The position numbers were made by a program, and so were the translations under genes. Shown one piece after another: positions 24,029 to 36,417 of a stretch of DNA of 64,000 nt. The notes below the pieces were generated by a model, which worked only from the letters and a program-made list of their open reading frames with translations, had not been told where the DNA came from and did no database searches. Where the stretch lies: assembly GCA_026874595.1 (NCBI GenBank), contig CM049316.1, positions 63,531,176 through 63,595,175 of the forward strand, in the 5' to 3' direction. Source of the stretch: Sipunculus nudus (lineage: Eukaryota; Annelida; Sipuncula; Golfingiida; Sipunculidae). The first letter of the stretch is position 1; each line of letters begins with the position of its first letter.

Positions 24029-24960
24029 TCGGGACCCATGGGTCTCGACGCTCAGCTGAATTTGTTTATAAAGATATGTGATGAGCTTTTTCAAAATGTG
24101 GGTGCTGTGACCTCGACCTTTGACCTTGTGCATGACCCGAAATCCGTAAGTATTGTTCCAATATTATATCGTCAGGTGAGAAACATGTGGAAGGTGGAAG
24201 GTTTCGGAATTTTTACCATGCATCAACACATTTTTAAAGATGTGGATTCTATGACCATCACTTTAAACCTCATGACCCCGAAATCAAAACGATTTTAAAT
24301 TAGTGGTTGGCCATTTCCATAAAGTCTGAAGCTTATTTATCTATCCAAACCAGACTAATCGTGTATAAAGATATTTGCAAAAGTATGGGCCCTGTGACCT
24401 AGACCTTTAACCTTGTGACCCCAAAAGATTCTTTCGCTATCCGCAGGTGAGCAATATGTGGAAGGTGGAAGGTTTGGGATGAAAAGTTTGGTTTAAAATA
24501 CATCCATAATCTTTTAAAAGAACCCATGACCCCAAAATCAAAAGGGTTCTTGCTTTCTTGGTTGGCTATATATAAGTCAAGTTTGCAGTCTAAACTAGAG
24601 TTATCATCCGGAAACAAATTTGTGGACAGATGGACCCTGTGACCTTAAATTCCATTAGGTTCTTCCTCTATTGACAGGTCAGATATATGTGCAAGATAGA
24701 AGGTTAGGGGTGAAATGTTTGGTTAAAAATGTACCCACAATCTTTTAAAAAGTGGCTCCTGTGACCTCGGACCTCGTGATTCCAAAATCAAAAGTGTTCT
24801 TGCTTTATTGGTGAGTCATAAATAAGCCAAGTTTGCAATCTGTCAATCCTAACTGGAGCTATCATCCGGAAACAAATTTGTGGACGGACGGATGGACAGA
24901 CAGATGCTAAGGCGCATAGATGGACGAATTTCTATAGGGCACCTTCTTATGACCAATAAA
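24029..24960 (+). mobile_element. Minisatellite-bearing dispersed element (three internal units)
   Basis: It opens with GGGACCCATGGGTC then GACGCTCAGCTG, the start signature also seen at 1933 (inverted), 24999, 38351, 40529 and 49241. The body is three diverged tandem units, each built around GTGACCT..GACCTTTGACCTTGTGACC followed by AGGTGAG..ATGTGGAAGGTGGAAGG. It closes in a GGACGGACGGATGG-rich segment. The same unit type forms the array at 51048-51575. No coding capacity. Confidence 0.7.
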
Positions 24961-24998
24961 CACCGGGTTTCGAGACACTAGTTGAAACTACAGCTGAA

Positions 24999-27629
24999 CA
25001 AGGGACCCATGGGTCACGGCGCTCAGCTGTTAAATATGATAAAAATATGATTTAGAAATGAGGCACATGCTTGTTTTGTGTGGAAATAAATATAAGCTGT
25101 ATTATGAGTTGTGGGTGTTTAGCTTATGTATGATTTTTAAGTATATTTGGAGACAGGGAAGAGATTGATTTCATTTATTTTATTAACAAATGGAGTGCTA
25201 TTGTCACACAGATTTTGACTTGGCCATATAACTTATAAGCAGAACATATAATATAAGAGTTTAACTATTTATTAAAAATAATTGCAAATTGTCCCAAATA
25301 TAATTTTTATTATAAATAATAAGAGAATTGTATGATTTTTAAAAATAAAATACAACTGAAATGATTATTAAAATAATATCAAAGAATATATTCATGAATG
25401 CATTCATGAATACATTTTGAAAGTATTTGAACTGGTATTCATATACTTTCATTATACCTGAAATCACATTCTTATGCAAGAAATTTTATAATGGAGTACA
25501 TATTCATATTCATATTCAAATACATTTGCAAAGTATTCGCACCATGTCTGGTATTTGTTCAGTTTTCACCAAACAATGATGTTGAGAATCCAGAATATAC
25601 AAAATTCAACCATTTAAATAATGATCATAAGTACCTGGTTTTATGGCTTTTATTCATATTAAAAAAAATAAATGTAATATATTCATTTTGGACTAATTTC
25701 ACATCAATGTACACACTATACACAGCAGGAATCTAGATTAATATTATCAACTGCATCTTTGTCTATCATTAATTTCCTTCATATGATCCCTAATGATTAG
25801 TAATGAATAATATGATTTATTTTTTTTATCATTAAAATTGAACTGAAAAAAAAAACCATAGGTGACTGCATGGTGTTATTTGAAATACGTGACATTCTAT
25901 CAATCGATACATGCAGATTCTTATATCATCAGTAACTGCAAGTTAATTTCCTGATATTATCAACTAACAAATTCCTTTTTAATTTTTCTTTAATTTGTTA
26001 TTAAAAACCAATAAAAATTTATTAATTAATTGTTTATTGTTATGTTGTTAGTTAAAAATACTAGATCAGTTGGTTTGGACATCTGGATCAACTGAGGCTG
26101 GCCATAAGCTGTCCCAGTGTATGCCTCGCGTCAAGCGTGTATAATTTGATGAAAGGTCAACAAGGTCAACATACAGGTGACTCAAGAGCGGCTGGGGAGA
26201 GCTAAGGTCTGACATGGTCTCATAAAACATTAATAAAAGCTACAATTTTTGGCCAATTTCTGTCAGCTTTCTTAAATAAAAAGCTGAAATCCTTATGTGT
26301 GCATGATATGAAAATTATATCAACAGTGCTCACAGGAAACAAACGTGCCATGGTTAAAGTTTGGCAAAATTTAAGGTACTAATTTTTTAATTTATACTAA
26401 TAACTTATAAAATTTGAAAAATTCCGGACTAATTTTGGGTATTCAATTGAATCTTGATAAAATATTGTTACATCCCTGACAAAAAATCTCTAGCTTCAGC
26501 AATCCTCTTGTTAAGGGAATAAATATATTTCTTGATTTTTTACAAAGTGCATTAAGTTTGGGCTCATAACTTAAAATAATTACGCAATACTGACATTATT
26601 TCTGGCATGTGCATAGAGAATGTATAGAAAAATATGTATAATATGATTAAAGTCAGATCAGTAGTTTTGATATTAGGCAGTCTTGAAGTGTAAGAATGGG
26701 TTTTAAATGGTAAATGAAGTTTTTCATTAATATCTCGAAGGTATTATGTCCTAGTGACCAAATTCTTGGCATGGTAGGGGATTTTGGAGACATCTAATTG
26801 TATGTCAAATTTTAGGAACTGAGAGCTGAAGCTTGGGAGCTGAGCTCTTGCAAACTGCATAACACTAGCTTGATGTAAACAATATGTTACATGGTGCTTA
26901 AAAACTTGAATAAAATCTACAGTTTTTGATCAACTGGTTTCAAATTTTTGGTGTTAACAGACAAAATGCTAACAAAAACATGCTGTGAAAATTAAATCCA
27001 CTGTACTTACAGGAAAAAAACGTGCCATGGTCAAAGTTGGGCAAAATTTAAAGTACCAATTTTTTATTTTTGTTAATATTTAAAAAAAATTAAAAGATTT
27101 TGATCTAATTTTGGGTATACAATTTAATTTTGATTAGTTAAAGTTATATTACTGGGGAAAAAATCCATAGCTTTAACATGTTTTGTGTTAAGTGATCAAA
27201 TATCTTTCCTGATTTTTTACAAAATGCATTGTTTGGGCCCATACCTTTTTTTAAATTATATAATACAGACATAATTTCTAGCATTTACATAGGAACTATA
27301 GGGGAATATTTATGGTAAATATGAGGAAAAACAGATGAGTAGTTTTGATAATAGGCAGTCCTGAAGTGTGAAAATAGATTTTTAATAAAACAGAGGTTTT
27401 TCCTTAATTTCTCAAAGCAACGAAGTCGCAAAGACCCAATTTTCGGCATGGTAGGAGATTTTGGGGGCATCTAACTGTATGCCGAATTTCAGATTCGTAG
27501 GTCCAATGGTGTCGAAACGTGCCAGTCTTACGGACGGACCTCCGGACCGACGGACGGACAGACAGACGGACGGACGACGGACAATGGACCACGACTATAG
27601 CTCAGATGACTTATAGTCAGCTGAGCTAA
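24999..27629 (+). mobile_element. 2.6 kb dispersed repeat, copy 2 (full length)
   Basis: Starts AAGGGACCCATGGGTCACGG then GCTCAGCTG. Ends in the hairpin AGCTCAGATGACT-TAT-AGTCAGCTGAGCT, closing on CTAA. The last 1.3 kb contains two tandem units (from about 26330 and 27010, each beginning at ACGTGCCATGG). A GACGGACGG run precedes the terminal hairpin. There is no ORF of any size with a recognisable domain. The other large copies are 1-1933 (inverted) and 40529-43077. Confidence 0.85.
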
Positions 27630-28041
27630 AAACTGAAAAGCCTCAAAGATAGAAAAAAAGTAAAAACATAGAAAAGAATACATGTGGCGCCACAAGTTTT
27701 TGGATATTTACAAAACTTGTTATGGTCAACATTCAAGTCAACATACATGGCAATCCATGCGTTATTTATCAAGATACTAGAGGTTTTGTATCATTTTTTT
27801 TTAAATTATTCTGGGGGTTACTTACAAGTCCCTGGCCCTTAGCTCGGAGGATATATGTCGTAATGACCTGATTCCACTTTTCCAAGCAGATTTTTCATTG
27901 ACCTCCCTGGAAGTTCCCTTAAAAGTTTCAAGGGACAGCAGTTACGATTTGTGCCTTGTCAACGGACGGACAGACGTGAAGACGGACGACGGACAAAGCG
28001 CCATACCTATACCTAAGCTGACCGTCAGTCAGTTGAGCTAA
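27630..28041 (+). repeat. Single 337-bp-type unit ending in CAGTTGAGCTAA
   Basis: Matches the units at 39374-40346 (AATATACATGGCAATCC-like block, GGATATATGTCG, GTGCCTTGTCAACGGACGG) and ends on the same GAGCTAA terminus. It directly follows the full-length copy at 24999-27629. Confidence 0.7.
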
Positions 28042-28141
28042 AAATAATGCGAATGATTATGAATCTACCGTAAGACAGGCACCATGCACATCATTACAGA
28101 TTTACAGAACGACACTGATAAGTTTCCATGCGAATAAGCAA

Positions 28142-28316
28142 AAGCGGATTTGAGTAAAGGGGGTCTGGAGCTCCAACCTTAGCCACAGCGACATTTTTAA
28201 AGGTACTAATCCTATTTTAAGCCTACCCGCGCGACTTTTTGATGGATCCTTTCAGTGGTTTCTCATCAGTCTTCCTGGGCTGGCCCTCCTCCTTTTAAAA
28301 AATCCTAGATCCGTCC
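28142..28316 (+). mobile_element. Short GCGGATCC-ended element, copy 4
   Basis: Left end AGCGGATTTGAG, right end ATCCTAGATCCGT, with the shared phrase TCTTCCTGGGCTGGCCCTCC. More diverged than the copies at 3277 and 9466. Confidence 0.6.
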
Positions 28317-29122
28317 CTGATATGGCACCTTTATTCTGATATGGCACCATGGCTCGGTTATTTAGTGAAAAGAAATTTCGGGTACCCGATTCTAGAAAAT
28401 AATTATAACATGCAAGTTACCTTGGAAAATATTTTTTGTTAAGGCTGCCAATTCACCTACGTCTTGAAAAGAAGTAACGTGATTTTTGGCTTTCTCTGTG
28501 TACATATTTATGATCTAAGGGTAATGCTGGTTATGAAAAGATCTTATTATGCCTCCGTGAAGGATGTATAAATTTGTTTACCAACAACGTGTTTGTAAAC
28601 ACAGCAATGTTAACAAACGAAAAAAAAAACATGTGCGGAGGTAGAAAGATCACTTGTTGCAAAGCTCTGGCTTTTCGAACTTGCAGCCAGATGCCCCAGT
28701 TGAATTTGTTTTATTTTGGCAGCCTGTGTGCAGTGATATCCACGCATTCCTGCCAATTTTCCAGGGATTTCCTTTGGTTTATAATGGTCAAAAAGGTGAT
28801 TATGGTTTACCTTTGGTTTATAAAGGTCAGATAGGTCATTAAGCCCCTTTAAGCAGGATCAGGAACGTCACATTTTCATGGTTTTTTTTAAAAACAGCAA
28901 ATTTACTTGCAAAGAATGTCAAGGCTCTGTCATAAATAGGGCTCATCCACTTGTACCTTTATTTATTGCAAATATATATAAGGCGCGGATTTGCAGCCCC
29001 TGTTGCTCAAGACTTGCGTCAAGTGACAAACTGCTGCTACTTGAAATCATAAGGGCGAAATGCGAGTAATAGTTGGGCAAGTTTTTATATATCTGTGAAC
29101 ATCGAATCGTTCGCTAACTCTA
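28317..29122. other. Intergenic, nothing recognised
   Basis: The short open frames here lack a domain signature. No shared repeat was seen. Confidence 0.45.
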
Positions 29123-31220
29123 TGTATATGTCAAGGCCCAGATTAGAATCTGGCCCAATTTAAAACTGGGCCAGCCCAGATCAAAATTTTGATCTGGACC
29201 GGTCAAGATTAAAATCCTGTGGTGAAGACTGCAGGATTTAAATCTGGTCTGGACTGATTTTAAACTGGGCCAGTCGAGATTAGAATTTTGATCTGGGCCG
29301 GTCAGGTTAACAATCCTGTGGTAGACGGATTTTAAACTGGGCCAGCCCAGATCAGAATCCTAATCTACTTCTAGGCAGTCTTCAATTACACTATATTAAC
29401 CTAGCTGGCCTTTAATCAATTCAAAGAATTTGTAAAACATTGTAAGTCAATAATAATTAATATTATATGAATTTATTTCATATCCTATGAAAATATCATT
29501 GGTTGGACTCCTGTCATATTTATTTTCTAATTTTACCTTTTATATGAAATGTCTAGAATATAATTATAAAATAATCATGTTAAACATTGGTATTTTACAG
29601 CTAAAAAATACAAATATAGCTTGCAGAACATGTGCATTAATTCAATAAAGTAAAACAAAATTTAATAAATAATTATAAATATTTATTTTACACAATGTAA
29701 AGCTTGTGATCCAAGACCTGTAAATTCAAAATTTTATTTGTTATTTAAAGTTATTTATCATTTATCATAAGTTGGGGTTTTTGTTCTGTCATCTTCCCCC
29801 CCCCCCCCCCTCCCCAGTCACCCATGAAAAAATTTGCACATATTATAACATTCGACCTAGAACTTATAATACATATTAAGGAAAGAAGGCCCATTTATTA
29901 AGACAATAAAACATCTATTAAGATACCTTAAGTCATTGGAATTAGGTGGCTGAAATTTAGCATACAGAAAAATATATATCTAGTGTACATAATTTAGGTT
30001 GATATTTGCTTATTTGTGTGAATTATTAAAACCGGTCACAATGTAGTTAGATAGAACAGTGGGAACAATATTCACCAATTCAGCATTTTTAACTACTGAA
30101 GGTAGAGAATATTTGTATTGCAGCATTTAACTATCTTCAATTTAGATTAGTTATCAGTTAATAGATTGGCATTTTTTAAAGTTATTAACTCCAAAGTGAA
30201 ACCTCGACCATGTTTACCCTCTGAAATAAAATTCTAAGTCCAATGTAAAAGAATGTTCACCTCTATTTTTTAGACTGCCAAATGACAGCAATTATATCAT
30301 TTTCTCAGCTGTGGATTTTCTGCTATTAAAAATTACATAATGGTATCACAAACCTCTCCCTAGCCCCATGTTAGGGCACAATGTCATGCTGCTCACCCAA
30401 ATGCATGAGCATCAAAAATGATAAATTACTTTTGTTCACTTATAAATGAGTAAGGCTGGTATTTAATTCTGCATGTTTATATTTACTATTAAACATGTAA
30501 TTTTGATATTCAGAACAGAAAATTTTCTCAGTGAAGTTGACAATTTTGATATTAAGTCAAGTAGATGTCTCAGAACTGACACATATTCTAAACTGTGATT
30601 AATTATTATGATAGTTGGTTTAGGTGAAGTTCAAATGTGAACTTGTATACTCAAAGAATAGATGAAACCAAAGAAGCACATTACATTTGTTCGTTAACTT
30701 TTTCCTCACTAAAATATTTTAAATGATCTTGTTCATTATGTGTTTTGTGCCCTTCAAAATTGTATCTGGAATAAATGTTTACTGTATTATCTGATTTAAG
30801 ATGATAAAAATCAAGCCAGCTAAGATTAGATAAGGATTCTGATCTGGTTAGGCCCAGTTTAAAATCAGTCCACCAAAGGATTGTAATCTTGACTAGCCCA
30901 GATTAAAATTTTGATCTGGGCCGGCCCAGTTTAAAATCAGTCCACCACAGGATTGTAAACTTAACCAGCCCAGATCAAAATTCTAATCTGGGCCAGCCAA
31001 GTTTAAAATCAGTCCAGACCAGATTTAAATCCTGAAGTCTTCACCACAGGATTTTAATCTGGACCGGTCCAGATCAAAATTTTGATCTGGGCTGGCCCAG
31101 TTTAAAACTGGTCTGGCCCAGATTAGAATTTTGATCTGGGCCGGTCCAAATCAAAATTTTGATCTGGGCTGGCCCAGTTTTAAATTGGGCCAGATTCTAA
31201 TCTGGGCCTCGACATATACA
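29123..31220. mobile_element. Foldback-type element with long composite inverted repeats
   Basis: The outer ends are inverted copies: TGTATATGTCAAGGCCCAG on the left and CTGGGCCTCGACATATACA on the right. The arms (about 29123-29390 and 30810-31220) stay nearly identical over at least the first 75 bp. They are built of repeated words: GATCTGG, CTGGGCC, TTTTAAACTGGGCC and AATCCTGTGG. The right arm has extra units. The 1.4 kb centre is AT-rich with no ORF. No unambiguous target duplication is visible because the junctions are TATA-like. Confidence 0.85.
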
Positions 31221-31369
31221 CGGGAATATCTGTATAAGGCCTACAGGCCTAATGCGAACCTGTGCAAAGTTTGGGAGTATGAATGGAGGTTTATTTTTTA
31301 AATTTAATATTGATCCTCTTACGTCCTGCATATCTTCCTTCGTCATTATGATTTCAGCAAAATGGACGT

Positions 31370-32624
31370 TTCGGACCTGCAACTTTCGGACTAGGACATT
31401 TTAAAACAAGGATGTGTCAGTCAGGATTTTTCAGATGTTTTTTTGCCAGGGAGGATTATTGGGACAGATGAACGGAAAATTTGGCAGCATGGTTTCAGAG
31501 AAGAACATTTTTAAATGTTTTTTAGCCTCTTCTCTATAAAAACTAGGAAAATGCAGTTAGCCAAGATATAAGCAAAATCCGATAGAATTTTTTAGATGAC
31601 AAATTTTTGCAAAAAAATTGGTAATGCTAGCTCCTGCCCTTTTTGGGATAGCTATGACGCACGACGAACGATGCCACACCATTACTAAACTCACAGATTC
31701 GCTAAAAATGCAAACCAAGTTTTTTTCGAACAGTTTAAAGATATAGTTCCAATAGTTCTAATCGGGGCATTCTGCGTCTAGAAGATGTGTCTAGTTCTTC
31801 TAAACGTCTAGACGCTGTGTCTAGACGTCTAGACACATTGTCTAGACACCAGACAGAGCCAGGTCAGTTGCCATGGTGATGTCTGGACCCCACCTGGTTG
31901 TACTGAGTGACCTTTTGACTTGGCTGCTGAAACTCAGCTTGTTGTCAAACCTGTTTTCAAACACAAAAAAAGCCTTTTTCAATTGGCTACACTACTTTTT
32001 TATAAACTGCATTTACCCAATGTGTTCTTATTAAACTGGCAGTACCCTACCACCGAAAAATTCTAGTAAAGTTTAAACCAATCAGCTTAACAGTTTCATC
32101 ATAAAACAGTGTATAAGCTAGATGAGTAAAAAATTACATTTTCGTGTGTAAAAAACAGATCAATGTAGGTGGCGCCACCAATACCTCAATTTCGGATATG
32201 ACATAGGTGACAAACATTGGCATAAAATTTGGTGATAATAGCTCTAGCCGTTTCTGAGATTGAAATTTTAGTGTGCTTTTTTTGGACAGATGAGGAAGTT
32301 CAACCTCCTGTAACTCGGACAAAAATCTCCGAACTGGAACCATTCAAACAAACTTGAGAGATTGTTCCAGGGATCATTTCTGTGAAACATAGGACAATTT
32401 TGCTGGACAGTTTGGGAGAAGATTTTTAAAGCTTTTTCCCCTATAAAATATAAGAAAATGCAGTTCCAAAAAAAAATAAACAAAGTCCGATAGAGTTTTT
32501 CAGATGACTGATTATTTGCCAAAAAATTTGGTGATGCTAGCTTCTGCCGTTTTTGAGTTAGCTATGGTTAGCGTACAGACGACGGACGACGCCGCATCAT
32601 CGCATAAGCTCACAGGTTCGCTAA
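31370..32624 (+). repeat. Two direct copies of a repeat ending in TTCGCTAA
   Basis: 31498-31705 and 32409-32624 share GAGAAGA..TTTTTAAA, CTATAAAA, AAATGCAGTT, TCCGATAGA, GGT(A/G)ATGCTAGC(T)TCTGCC and the closing ACTCACAG(A/G)TTCGCTAA. A related fragment lies at about 32160-32270. The GGACTAGGACATTT words at 31388 recur at 58215. No coding capacity. Confidence 0.7.
31779..31850. repeat. GTCTAGAC palindrome cluster
   Basis: Four or five GTCTAGAC octamers lie within about 70 bp. They are arranged so that the two halves can pair with each other as well as with themselves. Confidence 0.8.
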
Positions 32625-33815
32625 TAAAGCACGAAGGATATAGATATAGCCTGCATGCTGATATTAAGGTCACACACGCAATCAGCTAACCTCAAATGCC
32701 AAGCCTTTCTGGAAAATGATATTGTGGATCGACATACATGACAGCGCACTCCCAAAGTACGTCCCCTATTACCCAAAATATCGTGTATATACTTTTGACG
32801 TCATGAACTGTTAAAAGGAACCATTCATAATCAATATTTATATTGGGTGCAAATGGCAGGATGACTGCGGCAGCTGGACGCATGTCACCTAGATTGCTGG
32901 GTTTCAACTGGAATAGGATTTTTTTTTTTTTTTTTGGGGGGGGGTGGGGGGGGGGGGCGGCGGCTTATTGTTCTATTTATTTTAAATGTTTTAGTTTTTT
33001 TTTTTGCAGCTTTCTTGTTCCTGATCCAGTTAAAAGAATCATCCTGAAAATTACTGACGGTTGGTAGATAGTCTGGGTGAGTTACAATAACTGGTACACT
33101 TTATTATTCCTTCCAATATCTCATTACCAGAAAATTCATGAAAATGCTGGTAAAAAATATATTTTAAAGACTTTAATATAGTTCTCCACACACATGATAC
33201 AAACACTTTAGAAAACATTTCATATATTTACATCTCCAAATGAAATAAATAGCAGATCAGAACAGAAGAACCTGTAGATTTCGATAATTGTTGTATGTGT
33301 AGATAATATAAATAAACAAAGAACAAATAATCACACACTAACATAATTCTACTTGCACACATACAGAGTATTTTCCTCATTCATACTCATCAACTGTCAA
33401 GGAAATTACCTATAGTCTATACAAAGACATGTGCTGAATGCAGTGAACTTTTGAAATGACTTGTGATTTCATTGCAGTAGAATTATAAATTCTAACAGAT
33501 GTTTAAAATTACAGGATAAAATAAAAAGGATATCCATTAATTACAAAAAATATATAAATCAACACTTAATGTTTCTGTCTTTAAATATGTTGTTAAAGGT
33601 TTTATTAATGGAATATGAATGAATCATACATTCTAAATAGGTCCTTATTTATAGATCAGTCTACAAACTTCAAAACATTTTATTTTAGAAGTTTTTGTGA
33701 CAGTAACCTATTATTTGATATGTGATGAACTTCTACATTTGGTTTAAGAACACTTTTTTCCCCTTGAGATGATCTAAAGAGCATGTTCAATAGATAAACA
33801 CTGGGCAACAAAAAA
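32625..33815. other. AT-rich intergenic, no gene seen
   Basis: Contains a poly-T/poly-G run at about 32920-32957. Nothing else was recognised. Confidence 0.5.
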
Positions 33816-34051
33816 GTGGTTCTCAGGCACTTTTTTCAGAAATCAGTGGGGGCAGGCGATATTTTCTTTTTACCTTTGTTTCAATAAAAATGTCATATGA
33901 TCAAGGATATTCATGAAAATAACATAATTATTTTGCCACAAAAGGTAAAAGTTCTACATTACAAAGGAAATCTTATCTGGATTGTATTATTTTTATTTTG
34001 AGATGCAAGGGGGGGGGGTGAATTTATGAGGGCGGCGCCAGAGAACCATAC
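33816..34051. mobile_element. Short TIR element ending GTGGTTCTCAGGCAC
   Basis: The left end GTGGTTCTCAGGCAC and the right end GGCGCCAGAGAACCATAC are imperfect inverted repeats. The interior (AAAAATGTCATATGATCA, GGAAATCTTAT) recurs at about 55275-55485, where the right end reads GGTGCTTAAGAACCATAC. MITE-like. Confidence 0.65.
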
Positions 34052-34352
34052 CTTTTATTTTTCGTTGGCCTTAAGAAAATTAATTAACAGTATCGGGCAG
34101 GGCTGTAGTAATACATAATGTTACAATATGATACACATCGCGATGTACGTCGCTCATGATATGATACATGATATATTTAAGTTACATTTCACTTTTTTCT
34201 ACCATACTGACATTCAGTCTTTTTGATCACAAATATCTGAAAGTCCTCATACAAAATGCAGAGTGGAACCGACAATTACGACCACCTTGGAGACTAAATT
34301 TGGGGATGGTTGCAATTGTGAAATTCTTAGTTACCCGGATCATATATGTGGG

Positions 34353-34643
34353 GCCTGGTCAGCTGAGTAGTAAAACGCTCGGCCTTCTCCGCTGGCGACC
34401 CGGGTTCGTTCCAAGGTGCTGCCAGATTGTGGATTAATTTGTAGTGGCCTGTCCAAGTTCTCTCCGAGTTCTCCGGCTTCCTTCGCCTCTCTCACTGCAA
34501 TCTTCAACTCTATCAGTATCTTCTATTTTCGCCTTAAATATCTAACAGTCTGTCAAACTTTGTCGTTGCTGAGGGAGCCAGTGCGGGCCGGATTTTCCGG
34601 AGACCTGTGACTGGCTAAAGCGCAGACTTCACTTTCAACCAGT
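34353..34643 (+). mobile_element. tRNA-derived SINE with 16-bp target duplication
   Basis: Perfect 16-bp direct repeats (GGATCATATATGTGGG) flank the element at 34337-34352 and 34644-34659. The head looks like a tRNA: it begins GCCTGGTCAGCTGAGTAGT (A-box region), with GGGTTCGTTCC at 34402 as B box. A TAGTGGCCTGTCCAAG body follows. No poly-A tail is seen. Confidence 0.88.
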
Positions 34644-34659
34644 GGATCATATATGTGGG

Positions 34660-35355
34660 ACTAAGAAATGTGGTTGTTATTGTGGGATGGTCGCAAGGCG
34701 GGGATCCACTGTATTTCAAGATTAAAATTGACATTTAATTTCAGTCAACCCATCAGACCCAGCTACACTTATTCCCGACTTATTACATTTTCACTTTACA
34801 TACCATAAAAGGCCGTTGTGTAACTATTAACAAATATGGGACCTCAGTTTACCTCACACAACCAATTATCGTCAATGTATTGATGCAGGGGCATCTGATG
34901 TAAATATCGTGATGTATAGATGAACCAATTAATCATAACACCTGTAGCATCAGGTAACCAATAAAACTTCATACATGAGAATGCAGGGACATAGCATTAG
35001 TAAATATAGGAAACAAAATTTGACCATGCACCTCTGTCATATCTATGAACAGAGTTAATTACAGCTGTACATTACACAGGATTCCCCATGTGAGCTAATA
35101 TGTCCGATTCTGACAAGTAAAATGCCGCCTCTGTGCCTTAATCATATAATACCACGGCATGACCAGTGGATCACGTGGGAGCAGAGGACTTGAGAAAATT
35201 ACGTGTCAGATTACCCGAAGAATAAACAGGATGTAACCATTCCTGCTGATGTTTAATGGATTCTATAATATATGGCAAAGGATACAAACTGATAACCTTT
35301 CAGTGGTGTCTTTGTGACCATATAAATTAAGACTTGTTTATCATTGCTGAATGCA
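34660..35355. other. Intergenic, nothing recognised
   Basis: No gene or shared repeat was seen. Confidence 0.5.
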
Positions 35356-35482
35356 GTGGAAGATCCAGGGGAGGGGGGGCAATGTTTGAGACCTTAACCC
35401 CCTCCTTTCGAGAACACTTTATGGGTTTTCATTAAGTCTTTCTGGGTTGGACCCTCCCCTTTCCAATAACCTAGATCGGCCC
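35356..35482 (+). mobile_element. Short GCGGATCC-ended element, copy 5 (diverged)
   Basis: Left end GTGGAAGATCCAGG, right end CCTAGATCGGCCCC, with the internal phrase TTCTGGGTTGGACCCTCCCC. It is the shortest and most diverged member. Confidence 0.55.
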
Positions 35483-35710
35483 CTGGAATGTAAGCCTCAT
35501 GCAACAAAATGGGGGCCTCATGGTTAATATATGTTTGCATGTATGCATTGTGTTGTCCTATTCATATTTAAGGTAACATTTTTATAAATGAAATGAAGTA
35601 TGACACTTTGGCTGAAACACTGACTTAGACAATGTTTACAGCCGAACCAGATCCTTCAGAGATATGTGAAAAGCCCTGCTCCCAGTATGTTGGCTTGAAA
35701 TATTAAAAGG

Positions 35711-35761
<51 letters not shown>
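35711..35761. repeat. (TA)n microsatellite
   Basis: TA tract immediately left of the 152-bp element at 35763-35914. Confidence 0.95.
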
Positions 35762-35762
<1 letters not shown>

Positions 35763-35766
<4 letters not shown>

Positions 35767-35910
35767 ACGGGGTGACATAAAAGCGGACCAAACTGTCTCG
35801 CTAGCTTGCTTTGCTAGCGTAGCGGTTGGAACGCCGGACTTGTATGCCAGCGACCTGGGTTCGACTCTTTGATCGGCCCAGGATTTTTCCCCTCAACAAT
35901 TTGCCTTCGT

Positions 35911-35914
<4 letters not shown>
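35763..35914 (+). mobile_element. 152-bp element with TGTTACGG/CGTAACA ends and a tRNA-like core
   Basis: Begins TGTTACGGGGTG and ends CCTTCGTAACA; the ends are inverted repeats and TG..CA like an LTR. Inside, TAGCGTAGCGGTTGG (A-box-like) and GGGTTCGACTC (B-box-like) are spaced as in a tRNA. The 3' acceptor strand of a real tRNA is missing. (TA)n tracts on both sides hide any target duplication. It could be a solo LTR, a small TIR element or a tRNA-derived insertion. Confidence 0.6.
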
Positions 35915-35975
<61 letters not shown>

Positions 35976-35984
35976 TATATAAAT
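35915..35984. repeat. (TA)n microsatellite
   Basis: TA tract immediately right of the 152-bp element. Confidence 0.95.
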
Positions 35985-36363
35985 CAAGCAATTTATGTGC
36001 ACATTATCAGTTCAAATTTAATCTAAAACACTTATTTATCTTCAGAATATAAGTTATATCTCATACCACCAAAAGAACTTACCTTGTGAGAAGTTATGAC
36101 CTGTGAAAAGTGGCTGAATATTATATTAGCCCAATTATTAGTTCTGTGACCAGGGTTAGTTATCCTTAATAGTTTTTATAGTAAAAGAAACAAAATTTAT
36201 GTGATGTGACAACTGATTTGTATACCCCGGCATTAAACACAGCTCAAGTTTATACAACACTAAGTCTCACTCTGAGATTACTGGACTAAATGGTGAGTGA
36301 CTGGATCTAAAGTCTACTTCATCAAACACATAGTTCCATACTGTGTTCTTTTGGCACATTCAG

Positions 36364-36366
<3 letters not shown>

Positions 36367-36414
<48 letters not shown>
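36367..36414. repeat. (AT)n microsatellite
   Basis: Uninterrupted AT tract about 0.5 kb beyond the stop codon of the zinc-finger membrane protein gene. Confidence 0.95.

Positions 36415-36417
<3 letters not shown>

Noticed and set aside
35805-35880. A genuine tRNA gene
   Set aside because: A- and B-box-like motifs are present, but a matching acceptor stem is not. The segment sits inside an inverted-ended element.
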